A DNA stretch of 64,000 nucleotides from Pyropia yezoensis (Eukaryota > Rhodophyta > Bangiophyceae > Bangiales > Bangiaceae), in contig CM020619.1 of NCBI GenBank assembly GCA_009829735.1, positions 18,791,816 through 18,855,815 of the forward strand, written 5' to 3'. The translations under genes and the position numbers were made by a program. Every line of letters starts with the position of its first letter. Within the stretch, counting starts at the first letter, position 1. Of the stretch, positions 9,411-20,584 are shown piece after piece. The notes below the pieces were generated by a model. It did not search any database. It was not told the DNA's origin and saw only the letters and a program-made list of their open reading frames with translations.

Positions 9411-9867
9411 GCCCTCCGGCCGCGCTCCCCAGCCGCCGCGGGCGCCTCCCCCCCCACCCCCGCTCACGGCCGCCGCCGCAGCGCCTCCTCCGGGTACGGC
9501 TGCAACCATGCGTCACACGGCGGCCGCGGCGGCAGCAGGTGCAGCGCCGTGCCCGTAGCGGCGTCGACCAGCTCGGCGCGGCCGTCGGCGCTGGCGGCCG
9601 TCGCCGCCGCTCTGCCCCCAGCCAAGGCAGCCGCAAGGGCCCCGATTCGGCCCCAAGCCTTTCATCGTTGCCAGTCACAGGTCGGCTCTTGTCCGACAGT
9701 TTGCCATTGGATGCCAAGAGACGTCGCCGGGCGATCCAATACCCTCACATCGCCCAAAAAACCAGAGCGAAGACAACAAAACGATGCGATGTCAGTAAAG
9801 GAAAATAGTCCCAGCATCTTGCTCTTCAAGGGTGAAACAGAGAACAGCAATAAAAACGATGCAGATG
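9411..9867. other. Stretch between minisatellite and transposase; possible gene scrap
   Basis: No complete gene. On the - strand about 9460-9620 reads as a plausible protein scrap (ASADGRAELVDAATGTALHL, then PPCDAWLQPYPEEALRRRP) that runs into the minisatellite. It may be the broken end of a host gene, or chance. 9660-9867 is less GC-rich and shows nothing clear; no terminal inverted repeat for the neighbouring transposon was found. Confidence 0.3.
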
Positions 9868-10958
9868 TCAAGGCGGCCCCAGCTGACCAGGAAAGGCCGG
9901 AAACACGCCCTCCAATGGCATCCCTTCCCCAGTCATCTCGGGGAGGTTGCGCAGCACCTGCCGTCGCGCCTCGCGATAATGGCCTTGTATAGATGATAAA
10001 GAGATAGAAGAAAATGCGAGAACATGAGCAATACGATCAGGCAGCAGCGGATGCCAATACACCAAGCTGCGCACTCCATGCTTGAGGTCCTTAAAAACAG
10101 GCTCAATGGCAGAGAAGTCGGGTGAATAAGGGGAGAGACGGATACGAGCGACCCCGTTCTCTTAAAAAATCTCATCCGCAAACGCAGTGTGAACAGAGGC
10201 GTTATCGTAAACCACCACGCAGTCACTGGGCTGCTCTGACCAAGGCAAGCCAGGGTGATACGCATTCATTCTCCGCACAAGGCTGGTACAAAACGAAACA
10301 AAATCATCACCATTCAATGCAGGGGGAACCTCGTTAACAAAGAGCTCCAAAATACCACGAGTATACGATATGGCCACCGTGGAAGAGAAGCGCGCGCGGG
10401 CCCGAGGGTCCGGCGCAAGCGCTTCCAGAGGTCGACCAATGGGCGCCCAGCCGCGCCGGCGCACCATGGCCTGACCAGCCACGTGCGTTTCGTCAAGGAC
10501 GACGATGAAGCGATCCGGTACTTGGCGGTACAACCGACAAGAAGCCACCCTCAACGCCTGCGACCTCTCCAGCGCCAGTCGCTCGACCTGCTTCACCGAG
10601 AATCCGATCTTGTTCAGCATCCGAGACAGAGTGCTTGTCGACACTGGCCAGCTCTGCTCCCAGCCAGGAAGATCCGCCAGCTTCCCAAATATATTGCCTC
10701 CATTTCCCAAAGAAACATTTCTTGGTGGGACCGCACCAGGGTGTTCAGCGCCGCCAAAAACTCTGGATTGAAGACCGCGGCGTCCGCATGCCTGTTGTGG
10801 ATGACATCATCGTTCCACGGGGAGCCGTGGCGCTGGAAATTGGCCCACCATTGCTTCGCAGTTGCAAGCTTGCACCCGACGTGCTCCAAAATGGACGCCC
10901 ATGATTTTCCTTGGCGCCGGTTCTCGATGACCTGCCATCGGATAGCAATAGGGTACAT
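9868..10958 (-). pseudogene. Tc1/mariner-IS630 type DDE transposase, broken
   Basis: Cut-and-paste DNA transposase remnant. From the ATG at 10958: a helix-turn-helix N-terminus (RWQVIENRRQGKSWASILEH), then a DDE domain with VVLDETHVAG (first Asp), CVVVYDNASVHT (second Asp) and SPYSPDFSAIEPVFKDLK (final acidic residue), the usual order in this superfamily. Two lesions are visible: a frame change near 10690-10710, and an in-frame TAA at 10162-10164 between the second and third catalytic residues, after which the frame runs on to a stop at 9868. Length about 360 codons, normal for the family. No terminal inverted repeats or TA duplication could be identified. Confidence 0.85.
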
Positions 10959-12712
10959 GCTTGAATGGAGGAGGGACGCTGAGCGCGTCAGCGCCGACAC
11001 CCAATGTCCACGAGTTGACTCGGTCTGGCGACTTGGCCAGGAACCGGCCACGACCGCCAGCGACCGAACTGGACCTACTGGATTTTCTTCAAATTCCCAA
11101 TTTGCAAAATATACAGCGACATAATATTAATAAATTCTAATAACCGTCGCGCTCGCCCCAGCGCGCGGTTTGGCAGAGGCTGTGCTGCGTCACACGGGAT
11201 CCGACGTCCAACCCGCAGGAAGTGCTCTTCCTGGGTGGTCACGAAGGGCTCCGTGGAAGGACGAACCGGCCGCGCGATCTCCACGAAATGAAGCATCCTG
11301 CTCACGGACAGAGTGGATTGACGCCAGGTCAAACAAGGCACTTTCAGCCGCTCACTTCGCAGCCTGCCCCAGGGCGCCCAGAGACGCGGCAGAAGCGGGT
11401 CGCGTGAGCCCAGTGCCTTGGATTGTTTTGGATGCAAACACGCATTTCGGGCCCAAGTGGCCAATCAGCACCGGTGAGCCTGGTGCGACGAGGACTGCTT
11501 TGAGTCTTGCTGCCTTTTCTACGCGCTTAGTTCTTTTCAAAAGCATGTACATGCGTACATCGGCAAGATGAGATATAAGATATATTTTTAGTACCAGTCA
11601 AAGACTGAGAGGCGTCACGCAAGGTCCACATCAGCACGTGCATCCCAAGCACAATCCAGGCGGCCCTGGAGGGCCTGGAGTCGCAACAGCAGTGGACGGC
11701 GCGATCTCAGCCGAGGCTGATTTTCTGCCGGTCAGTCAGCACACATCTCTGCTCCTGCTGGCCTCACAGGCATCACTGAAGCCCGGCGGCCAGGCAGGCA
11801 CATGGTTTTTCTCGGGTGCACAACTGCGGCAGGAACTGGTGCACGATCGGCCTCCCTGCCAAGGAATTTTCTGTCCGCTGGACCGGAGAAAGGTTCTGAG
11901 CCACACAGAGCGAGCTAGGGTCGCGCCCGTCCTGGGTCTTCATGTTTTTTTCGTTCCGGGCCAGACACGAACAGAGCACTCCACTCCCTGGGTGGTGTGC
12001 TGTCGCCTGATCTGGTCCCCATTCTTCCATCTCTTGGGCAATGTTCCGCTGCTCTTGCAGGGACACGGGGTTGGGACGTGAAGCCATCTCGCGATCGATA
12101 TGGTGCAGCGAATGAGAGTCACCCATTGTGCACGAGTGCTCACGAATTGCTTGAAATTTTACAGCTTCCACGCACGTGCCAAGCATGTGGTGCACACGAA
12201 TTGCACGTTCACGACTGCGACACGTCTACTTTTTGGGGGATGCACAATAAGGGGGGGGGGGGGCCTCCACGGCATGCCACTCCGCGTCGACGCCACCCCG
12301 CCCGCCCCCCATCCACCCCGCCCGCCGTCGTCGATCCTCCGCCCCCCGTCGCCGCGCCCTCGCCGACCCCCTGCCGCCCCGCCCGGTCGGCCCCCTGTCA
12401 TCGCTCCCCTAATCGCCCCCTGAAGTGGTGACAGCACCTGCTGTCGTCTATACCCCCGCCCCGGTCGTCACCACCACGCCCGTGCTCTCACTTGTCGCCC
12501 CTTCCTCGCACTCCCGCCTCCTCTTGCCTGCGTGCGACCCACTATATTCAAGACGTGGTGCCGTCGTGGACGCCCTCCGCTTGGCGACGGCCCCCCCCGA
12601 CGTCATCTGGTACTGAGTAATATGGCCTCCGGGGCGAAGAGCGGGGAGGGAGCTGCAACGGCGCGTCAGTCGCCGGCGCCGCGAGGGACCGGCGCGGACG
12701 AGCTGCCTCCTG
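10959..12712. other. No gene recognised
   Basis: Mixed-composition DNA. Short open frames exist (11170-11571 and 11638-12081 on +) but have no recognisable motif and no conserved look. An AT-rich patch lies at 11090-11145 and another at 11570-11600. A G-run at 12251-12263 begins a C-rich, Pro/Arg-coding-like stretch to about 12430. Possible weak TATA-like CTATATTC at about 12541 ahead of the next gene. Confidence 0.4.
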
Positions 12713-13399
12713 ATGGACTCGATGCCTCTCCTCTGCAGTAGTCAAGCCTCAAGCCAGCTGCGTCACTCCCCTCCACCTCAACACCACCAGTCAGCACCCC
12801 ATTCTCCACCCGTATCACCGCGCCGCCCCTTTGCTGCTGAGGAGCCGCAGCACATTCCGCCCTTGTCGCCCTCCCCCTCCACGATGCAGACCCCTCCTGC
12901 CACCGCGCCGCCGGCGTTCGGCGCCGTGCGCGAGGCAGGTACGGCGCCAACTGAACGAGCTGCCCATGACATTGTACTTCCCTACTGCCCCTGTGACGGG
13001 TGCCTCCGGCCTGGGCTGCTGCCCAGGCACGCCGCACACTACCCCGACAAGCTGTGCTACGTCGATATGGCGCTGTGCGGGCACACCGAGTTGGACAAGG
13101 ACAGCTTCCACGTCGCTGCATATGTGTACGAGGGACTACGCATGAAGCGTGTCGAAAGCGGGCCTGCTCGGGACGCTGTTCGCAGCCGCGGGTACGACCA
13201 CCCTGCGGCAGCCCCCTACATCGCCAATCTCGCGCGGTTTTACCACTGGACGCTGCAAAACGCGAAGTTGCAAGAGGGTGAGGCCCTCAGACTGATGAAG
13301 CAAGGGGATCCAAAATTCGTGAACTACTTCCATTCAAGAAGCTACCAAAACCTACAGCGCATCCTTGAACGTCGCCCTTGGGGCGAGCCCCTGCTGTGA
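12713..13399 (+). CDS. Hypothetical protein, 228 aa
   Basis: Single-exon reading frame from an ATG at 12713 to a TGA at 13399. The first 60-70 residues are Pro/Ser/His-rich and look disordered. The rest looks like folded protein: a Cys pair region (YCPCDGCLRPGLL), then CYVDMALCGHTELDKDSFHV, and a C-terminal helical part (ANLARFYHWTLQNAKLQEGE, LMKQGDPKFVNYFHSRSY). The Cys and His residues could bind a metal, but the spacing matches no finger I know. A later ATG at 12884 is an alternative start. I do not recognise the family. Confidence 0.45.
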   Translation: MDSMPLLCSSQASSQLRHSPPPQHHQSAPHSPPVSPRRPFAAEEPQHIPPLSPSPSTMQTPPATAPPAFGAVREAGTAPTERAAHDIVLPYCPCDGCLRPGLLPRHAAHYPDKLCYVDMALCGHTELDKDSFHVAAYVYEGLRMKRVESGPARDAVRSRGYDHPAAAPYIANLARFYHWTLQNAKLQEGEALRLMKQGDPKFVNYFHSRSYQNLQRILERRPWGEPLL

Positions 13400-13579
13400 G
13401 AGTGGTGTCGGGTGAGCCTGCAGAGGGCTCATGGACTTTGGCAAGAGTATAGATTAAACAGTGGCGACCGCGCATACGACACCCACACTCAAACCTCACC
13501 CTCGGTCCGCATGCACAGCAATCCATCATGTACCGGACTAAAATGAGAAAAAAGCACCGAGGGTGTTGCGCGTCGCCAT

Positions 13580-14650
13580 CTAAGCAGCTGGTGCATGAAC
13601 TAGTGCATCAACGTCTGCACCATCGGGAATGTCCACCACTAAGCGCGACGGGGGCTGACGCATGCCCTCCACCGCACGGGCAACCTCCTCGGCACCAAAA
13701 CTATGGGCGACATCTCCCGTGTTCGCCCAGTCAACCTTCTCCACACGGAGTTCACCCTCTAGCGCTCGTTCCAGGAGGAGCTCAACAATGCCCGTCGGTT
13801 GCACTGGTAGGTGCTCGGCATAGCGAATGGTGAGGGTGGACAGGCGGGGCCACGCCGGCAGCCGCAGCGGTTTGAGGGCGTTGTGGGACACATGCCCGGA
13901 CACGGAGAAGCACTGCACCGCGGGGCATACAGACGCGAGGCACTTTGTGGTCTCCTCGTGCAGCTCGGCTTGTATTGTCAGGTCCATCAGCGCGGGCATT
14001 GAAGCGGCGCCGCCAAACCAGCGGTGCATGCTGCTCCCAGCTGATGCCGTAAAAGGGTAGGAGCGGCCTCGTTTTGGACGGTCCACCATCGTCAAGCGGC
14101 GGAGGGACCCGCCACACAGCTGCAGCAGCGTCGTGGCCCCGTCGTTTATGCCCGGGTGGACGGCGAGGTCGACCATGGCTAGCTCGCGCAGCGCGTCCAC
14201 GGGCGTCGACACGGGCACGCCGGGCAGCACCAGCCGCACCACCGCCGCGTCAACGGTCAGGGACTGGACGGGGCGGGAGCCAACAACGCCGAGTAGGCGG
14301 GCAAAAAGAAGCTCCGCCTCGGCACGCCGGCGCTGACGGGCAGTGGGGGGGTCGTCCACGTCTCGCAGCGCAGCGTCACGTAGCCTCAGGGACACGTGCT
14401 GCACTCGCAAGGCGGCAGCGAGGACTCGCGCCACCGCCGCGACCCGCCGGCGGGCCGGTCGGACGTGGGACGGGTGGAAGGGGGTCACGGGGAAGACGGG
14501 GTCGACGTGGAAGTGGGAGACGCTCGCCGCCGCCAACACCAGCAGCCGCCGGCAAGTGATGCCCAGGGCCACCGCATCGCGAGGGTCCTTGTGTGCAACC
14601 GCCTCGAAGAGCCCCCCAATGAGCTCATCGGGCAGATCCAGCAGGGACAT
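13580..14650 (-). CDS. F-box protein with LRR-like C-terminus, 356 aa
   Basis: Likely substrate adaptor of an SCF ubiquitin ligase: the F-box binds Skp1 and the rest recruits the target. The F-box is at residues 1-45 (SLLDLPDELIGGLFEAV, then DAVALGITCRRLL), starting right after the ATG at 14650. The remaining 300 residues are rich in Leu with spacing like degenerate leucine-rich repeats (LRELAMVDLAV, LRRLTMVDR, MPALMDLTIQAEL, WPRLSTLTIRYAE), the common architecture of FBXL proteins. No intron is needed. The substrate cannot be told. The frame stays open seven codons upstream of the ATG. Confidence 0.75.
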   Translation of the reverse strand: MSLLDLPDELIGGLFEAVAHKDPRDAVALGITCRRLLVLAAASVSHFHVDPVFPVTPFHPSHVRPARRRVAAVARVLAAALRVQHVSLRLRDAALRDVDDPPTARQRRRAEAELLFARLLGVVGSRPVQSLTVDAAVVRLVLPGVPVSTPVDALRELAMVDLAVHPGINDGATTLLQLCGGSLRRLTMVDRPKRGRSYPFTASAGSSMHRWFGGAASMPALMDLTIQAELHEETTKCLASVCPAVQCFSVSGHVSHNALKPLRLPAWPRLSTLTIRYAEHLPVQPTGIVELLLERALEGELRVEKVDWANTGDVAHSFGAEEVARAVEGMRQPPSRLVVDIPDGADVDALVHAPAA

Positions 14651-16774
14651 TGGGCTGGCCGTCGGTGGCACCTGCTAGTCGAGCGACAGTGGGGGAGCTC
14701 ACCCCCCCCCCGCCGTCCCCCCGGGCAGTTGGTGCGTGACCGGCAGCCAGGGCGGAGGATGAGCAGGGTGGAGCAGGGCAGGGAGTGCGCCTTGCGCCGC
14801 TCATCGCAGCGTTGTCGTGACGCTGTGGAGTGCCCCCCGCGGTCGACGGCCAGGCACCAGCGGCTGGTCATCGTAAAGAGCCCGGCGGGCACGCAAGGAT
14901 CGCCCACCGAGACGGCCCCTCCCGCAGGGTGCAGTGGCTGTTGGGGTGCTACGGAAGGGTGGGGGAGTGGAGGTGGAGGGGGGAGGGGGGGGGGGTTGGG
15001 GCGTTTCCCGCCCTTGCACGTCGGTGGGGGGGGGAGTGTGGTGAAGGACCCACCGCCAGTCGTCGTCCGGGAGGAGGACGGGAAGGCGGCCGAGGCGGCC
15101 GGTTAGCGGTTTGAATCAGCGCGCCTGCCGCCCCATCCCGCTGCGGCGCACCTCTCCAGCCACACCAGCGGCCGTCAGGGGCGATCATCACGCACGGAGG
15201 AGGGCGGCGAGGGTGGGGATGGTGGTAACCGAGTCGTTTGAAACCCCTTGACGCCGGCCGAGTGTGCAGGTGGTTGTGGGGCCTCAGCGCACCAATCCAA
15301 TCCCACCCCCCCCACCCCCCCCCCCCCCCCCGCCGCCGCCACCTACCGCCAAGCAGGCCCCTGCGGGCACGCGGCGGTGGCGCGCTCTCCAAAAAACGAG
15401 CACTCCTTTCCTGCGTTGGGCGGCTTGCAGCCCTGCCACAGCCCCGTTGCGCGCACCTGTGATCTAGGGGGTGGCGGCCGCTCTGGCCCAGCACCCGGAC
15501 TGCAGATTCCATCACCTCGCAGTCGGGGATGATCCCATCCCAGTTCAGTCACCCCACTGGCGGCCACTGCCAGCCGCGGCGGCGCCGCCGCGCCCAGCGC
15601 TCGACGCCAGCGCGCCGCCCTCCCTCCACGCGGCCGCCCACGCGACGCGCGCCCCGCCCGGCCGTTGCCCCAGAGGCCGCCCCCCCCCCTCCCCGAGCCG
15701 CCGCCGTTGCCCTCTCGGCTGCCCCAACTTCCCCCATTCCCACCAACCCCCCCGGGTGGCCACCTTTCCCCCTCTTCGCGCTGGTCGTCACAGCGACCCC
15801 ACCGCCGCACGATCGCCGCCGCCACCGGGCCGCCCGGCCGCATGGCTCCTTGGCCGTCCCACCACCCTTGACCGCCCTCACCTGGTCATCGGGGGTTGCC
15901 AGCTGGCGCCTACTTTTCGTGACCTCTTCCTCCCCTCCCGCGCGTGCGCCGCGGCCGCCTTGCGCGTCCGCGCCGCTCCTCGTCCTGCCGGGACGGGCGG
16001 GCGGGCAGGCGGGCGGGCGGGCGCGGGGAAGGAGGGCGATGGGCGGCACTCTAGGGCCGGGGGGGGGGGGGGGGGGGGGAGGGCGGACAGCGGGAGGGAA
16101 AGGGCGGCGTGGCGGCGCGTACGGCCACGCGCTCGGCGGGTCGGGATCGTTCTGTGTGTCCTCACCACCCGTGCTGCCTCGCTTTGTCACAGTCTAAATC
16201 TAGAGAGCGCCACCCACGCCTGGACGTGCGTTTCTCCTTGTCAAACGGCGGCTGCGGGGGGGGATGGATCGGGGGGGGAAGGTGTAAAGAACAACTGGGG
16301 CGGAGCGCCGCCCTTGTGATGCGTTGACGGTGCCTTTTCGTAACATCCCTGTTGGGAGGCAAGGGGGCGCTCCGCCGCCGCTGAGTGCTGACGCCTTGCC
16401 ATGGTATGCGTCTCAGTGGGCCGCCTCGGCGACGGCCACCATTGCCTGGGAGAGCGACCCAACCGCAGCCAACGCGTTCATAGCTTCGCCTCTTTTCCAT
16501 CCCCCGTGTGCACCGCTCTACCTCTTTTCACGCGGTGCTCTCAGAGAGAGACAACATGGCGCTAAGCCCCCAGCGGCGACGCACGTTGGCAGTGGCGGTG
16601 GCAGCGTCGACCGTGTGGAAGAGCGGGGATGGGGGGGGGGGTCTCCGCACGGGGAAGCGCGAGCGGGAGGGCCGGTGGGTGGACGCGCGAGGGAATACCA
16701 AACACGAGACGGGCCACACCAGCGATGCGGCACACAGAAAGAGCGGGGAAAAAAAAAATAGAAACATCATGCAG
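14651..16774. other. GC-rich stretch, no gene recognised
   Basis: Very GC-rich with many C and G runs (about 14700-14712, 14970-15000, 15305-15330, 16060-16080). Many open frames on both strands encode only Pro, Arg, Gly and Ala and look like composition artefacts. It may hold the promoters of the flanking - strand F-box gene and other unseen exons; I cannot tell which. Confidence 0.35.
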
Positions 16775-17668
16775 CTACACCCCCACCAGCCGGTGGTGCA
16801 CCCACGCCGGCACCGCCTCGCCACGAAAGCGTCCCGCCCAGCCGCCGCTCATCCCCCCTCGCTCACCGCCTGCCGCGGCGGTGGCGGCCGCCACGGGCGA
16901 CCGGCAGAGCGGGCACGCGGCCACGACAGCTATCCACTTGCTGACGCAGGCCGCGTGGAAGACGTGGCGGCAGGGGAGGGCGTCGAGTGGGCGCCGCGGG
17001 CCGTCGGCCGCACCCGGCACCAGCGGCAACAGGCAGATGGCACAGGGAGGGGGCGGGGAGGGTGGCCGACTGGGCGACTGGCACGGCAAGGACGTTGACA
17101 GCAACGGCGACGGCGACGGGAGATGCGGCGCCGGCGCCAGTGGCGGGCCTGCAGGGCGGTTGCTCACCCGCCCCCGTCGCCTCGGCGGGGGGGACGGCGC
17201 CGGCGGCCGTCGCGGCGGGGCGGCGAGGGCCGCTGACCACAGGGAGGACAAGCAGCTCCAGGGGGGGGGGCGCCACTGCCACCGCCGCACCGCCGGGCGC
17301 GTGGCCGAAGGAGGCCGCCGCCGCAGAGGCGGTGGCGGGCCCCGCGGTGCTGCTGCCCGGCGCGGGGGCGACGGCGATGTCGGCACAGCTGCCACAAACA
17401 CCGCCGCCGGGGGGGGTGGCGGTAGCGGAGGGAGTAGCGGCGACTGCGGAGGGGGCGGTGGCGGCTGCGGGTCCGTCGCCCATTCGGGGGGCGGTGCCAG
17501 CGTGTCGCGGCGGTCAGCTCGTCGGCGCGGTGGGCGCTGCCGCGGGGCGCTCCCCCTCACCCCCCCCCCCTCCCCCAGCCAGGCCCACCACCCAAGCACA
17601 CGTGGCAGCCGCGGCGGCAGCCACCCCGCGTGCCCCCCCCCCCCACGCTCGAAGCCGCCACCAGCCAC
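16775..17668 (-). CDS. RING-H2 finger protein (probable E3 ubiquitin ligase), partial model
   Basis: C-terminal part of a RING-H2 protein. The finger lies at about 16900-17044: CAIC, a 14-20 residue loop, LPCRHVFHAAC, then CPLC, giving the C-C-C-H-H-C-C-C order of RING-H2 fingers, which bind two zincs and recruit E2 enzymes. A Pro/Arg/Ser-rich region precedes it, and about 40 residues follow. The frame has no ATG before the finger, so the start is in another exon or frame. A good candidate is the ATG at 17921 (MATLPTRLATACASG), with a TATA box at 18356-18363. Exon borders were not resolved. The finger resembles those at 18663-18683 and 31985-32150, so these are paralogues. Confidence 0.6.
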   Translation of the reverse strand: MAGGGFERGGGGHAGWLPPRLPRVLGWWAWLGEGGGVRGSAPRQRPPRRRADRRDTLAPPPEWATDPQPPPPPPQSPLLPPLPPPPPAAVFVAAVPTSPSPPRRAAAPRGPPPPLRRRPPSATRPAVRRWQWRPPPWSCLSSLWSAALAAPPRRPPAPSPPPRRRGRVSNRPAGPPLAPAPHLPSPSPLLSTSLPCQSPSRPPSPPPPCAICLLPLVPGAADGPRRPLDALPCRHVFHAACVSKWIAVVAACPLCRSPVAAATAAAGGERGGMSGGWAGRFRGEAVPAWVHHRLVGV

Positions 17669-18510
17669 CTCCCGCCCACCGCAGCGCCAACGGCGGGCGC
17701 GCCGCCCGCACCCAGAACACCGTCGGCCACGGCTGTGGCGGCGGCCGTGGCGGCGGCGGCGGCGACAGCAGCGGAGACAGCGTCGACGGTGGCACCGGCA
17801 GCGGGTGTGACGGCCAGCGGCACGCAGAAACAGCCGCGCCCACGACTAACCGCGACGCGCGCATCGCCGCCAACACCCCCGACGCGCAGGCCGTGGCCAG
17901 CCGCGTGGGCAGCGTCGCCATGGAAAAGCGGGAGCGGCGGCGCAGCGAAGGGTGTTAAACGGCAGCGGGCAAAGATAGGTAGGCGGGGGGTGGGGGGGGG
18001 GGACCGGGGGGGACGAGGAGGAGGGAGGGGGAGTAAGAGAGGAGATGGAAGATGAAGATCAGGGCGTGGGAGGCAACAGACATGGAGCCGCGGATGAAAC
18101 ACAAAAGGGCGGGGGCAGCGGACCAGAGGCAGAAAGCAGGGGGAAGCGTGGGCGGGGGGCAGAAAGCAGGGGATAGCGGGTGAGAAGCAACAGGCGGGAG
18201 GTAGCTCCCAGGACAAGGCTGTTGCGCGGCGGTGAGAACGCGGTGGACATTGAAATTGGCGGCATTCCTGTAGTACATACATACGAGTTTTTGGCTGTCG
18301 AGCCAGATTTCGCACGTGCACGTGAGAGATAAGAAAAACCATTCTGGCACACCCCATTATATACCTGTATGGAGCCAACGTCGGTGGACGTGCTCTGAGC
18401 ACATCTAAAAATCCATGCAAGAAATAGACGACCTATGGCAACCGATTTTTGTACACGCGGTGATGGCCTCTTGTTCGTTGTCTCGGAGCAGCCCATGGTG
18501 ATAGCACCCG
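17669..18510. other. Probable 5' part and promoter of the RING-H2 gene
   Basis: Holds the candidate start ATG at 17921 (- strand, good context) and, up to about 18325, probable 5' leader. Purine/pyrimidine-biased DNA at 17980-18180 (GGGAGGAG-type) is repetitive. No other gene is recognised. Confidence 0.35.
18356..18363 (-). promoter_or_regulatory. TATA box candidate for the RING-H2 gene
   Basis: TATATAAT on the - strand in an otherwise GC-rich setting. It lies about 435 bp ahead of the ATG at 17921, which leaves room for a leader or a small first exon. Confidence 0.4.
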
Positions 18511-18850
18511 TCACGCTTGTGTTGCATCTCTTGGAAAAAGCGAGGAGAAACGCTTGTCAAGACAGTCGGTCTCCCAGAGATCCTCCTCCTGGCCGCCACT
18601 GCCTCCACTGGCGCGGCCGCCACCCGCCTCATCTGTCGCCGCCGTCGGCACCAGCGGTGACAGGCAGAGGGTGCAGAGGGGAGGGAGGGGGAGGGGCAAC
18701 GTCGGTGGCGCTGTCGGCGGGGATGTCAGCGGTGGCGGCGGCGGCGAGGGCGGCGACGGCGTTGGCCGGATGGACGCCGCTGTTGCCGTGACGCTGCTGC
18801 TGTCACTGCCGCTGCGGTCGCCGGCTGGCAGCCGCAGGGAGCGGTACTGA
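18511..18850 (-). pseudogene. Broken RING-H2 paralogue
   Basis: On the - strand a Pro-rich run leads into PLCTLCLSPLVPTAATDEAG, close to CAICLLPLVPGAADG of the RING gene at 16.9 kb. After this first Cys pair the frame runs into unrelated sequence (GGQEEDLWETDCLDKRF) and stops, with no second half of the finger. It is best read as a truncated duplicate next to its parent. A spliced gene with the rest of the finger on another exon is possible but I did not find one. Confidence 0.5.
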
Positions 18851-19459
18851 GGAGCGGATGGGACCGGTGGGTGGTAGACTGAGAATTATGTAAACAGGCG
18901 AGAACAGAAAGAAAGAGAAAGGGAGTCCACGGACCCTTGCGCGCTTGTCGTGTAGCACTTGGACTCCATCATCTTGGTGACGGCCAACACACGCACCATT
19001 TGCATCCGGTCCGAGCATCCATCCCACACCAGCCCGCCAACCCGCCAGCCCCCCTGCACGCCTCCTGGACCATCGCTTGACTCGCCAGGCACGTCGCGCG
19101 GGGGGGGCGGAAGCAATCATTCGAAAGAACCTTTGTGACGCTCACGGCAGCAGAAGAACTGCTGGGCAGAAGAAGTGTGGGACGTGGGTGGGGCCTTCCA
19201 CCGCCCTGGCGCACGTTGCAATAAGGTACAAAAAAGAGACATAGTAGAGTACACCGTTCACGGAGCGCTGCCCCTCACAAAGGCGCAGTGCTATACGGCA
19301 AGGGCCCATCGGTGGCAACCAAAACAAGCAACCCCCACACGTCGCCCGCCCGCCCGCCCGACCGCCCGCCTGCCCGCCCGGTCGACCCTTGCGCAGTCCG
19401 CTACGGTGACATCCCAGAAGCACTTGCTCGACTGGCTTGCAGCCCGCCACGCGGGTGGT
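18851..19459. other. 3' flank of actin; GC tetramer repeats
   Basis: No gene seen. Includes the probable 3' untranslated region of actin (leftward from 19460) and a CCCG/CCGC simple repeat at about 19340-19380. Confidence 0.4.
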
Positions 19460-20584
19460 CTAGAAGCATTTTTTGTGAACGATGGAGGGCCCAGACTCCT
19501 CGTACTCGTTCCGGTCCACCCACATGGCCTGGAAGGTGGACAGCGACGACAGGATGGAGCCGCCAATCCACACAGAGTACTGGCGCTCGGGCGGCGCAAT
19601 GACCTTGACCTTGATGCTCTTGGGCGCGAGCGCCTCAATCTCGCGCTGCACCCGGTTGGCAATGCCCGCAAACATCGTCGTGCCGCCCGACATGACCGCG
19701 TTGGCGTACAGGTCCTTGCGGATATCAATGTCCGTCTTCATGATCGAGTTGTACGCCGTGCGGTGCATGCCAGTCATTTCGTTGCCCAGGAGCTCGGGCT
19801 TGAACAGCGCCTCGGGGCACTGGAAGCGCTCGGCGCCGACGGTGATGGTCTGGCCGTCGGGCAGCTCATACTCCTTCTCCAGCGCGCTGTTGGAGCTCGC
19901 GTTGGCCAGCTCCTTGTCATAGTCCTCGGCAACGTAGCACAGCTGCTGCTTGATGTCACGCACAATCTCCAGCTCTGCCGACGTCGTAAAGCTGTAGCCG
20001 CGCTGCTGCAGGAGCTTCGCCATGTGGGCGGTCAGGTCGCGGCCCGCCAGGTCAATGCGCAGCACCGCGTGGGGCAGCGAGTACCCCTCATAGATGGGCA
20101 CCGTGTGGGTGACACCGTCACCCGAGTCAATGACCACCCCCGACGTGCGGCCCGACGCGTACAGCGACAGCACAGCCTGGATGGCCACGTAAAAGGCGGG
20201 CACCGAAAACGACTCAAACATGATCTGCGTCATGCGCTCGCGGTTGGCCTTAGGGTTGAGCGGCGCCTCAGTCAGCAGCACCGGGTGCTCGGCCGGGTCC
20301 ACCCGCAGCTCCGAGTAGAAAGCGTGGTGCCAGATCTTCTCCATGTCGTTCCAGTTGGTGACGATGCCGTGCTCCAGCGGGTACTTGATAAGGAGCACAC
20401 CCCGGCGGGCCATAGCCGCGTCGCCCACATACTCGTCCTTGGCGCCAGCGCCCACCATGATGCCCTTCTGCTTGGGCGTACCAATCACCGCGGGGAAGAC
20501 GCTCTTGGGCGAGTCCTCCCCGGCCACGCCCGCCTTACAGCGGCCGGACCCATTGTCAATGACCACCGCCGCCTTGCTCGCCAT
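19460..20584 (-). CDS. Actin, 374 aa
   Basis: Complete actin: ATP-binding protein that polymerises into filaments of the cytoskeleton. 374 residues matches the family's usual 374-377. Hallmarks in order: phosphate-binding [10 protein letters not shown] near the N-terminus, [40 protein letters not shown], the second phosphate loop [33 protein letters not shown], and the C-terminal IVHKKCF. No intron. Compared with conventional actins there are many changes in the middle (e.g. [36 protein letters not shown]), typical of fast-evolving red algal actins, but catalytic and contact motifs are kept, so it is a true actin and not an actin-related protein. The ATG at 20584 is the only sensible start. 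Confidence 0.97.
   Translation of the reverse strand: MASKAAVVIDNGSGRCKAGVAGEDSPKSVFPAVIGTPKQKGIMVGAGAKDEYVGDAAMARRGVLLIKYPLEHGIVTNWNDMEKIWHHAFYSELRVDPAEHPVLLTEAPLNPKANRERMTQIMFESFSVPAFYVAIQAVLSLYASGRTSGVVIDSGDGVTHTVPIYEGYSLPHAVLRIDLAGRDLTAHMAKLLQQRGYSFTTSAELEIVRDIKQQLCYVAEDYDKELANASSNSALEKEYELPDGQTITVGAERFQCPEALFKPELLGNEMTGMHRTAYNSIMKTDIDIRKDLYANAVMSGGTTMFAGIANRVQREIEALAPKSIKVKVIAPPERQYSVWIGGSILSSLSTFQAMWVDRNEYEESGPSIVHKKCF

Noticed and set aside
6400-9720. Open frames of 200-740 codons on both strands over the minisatellite
   Set aside because: The repeat unit has no stops in several frames; the peptides are low-complexity repeats with no domain.
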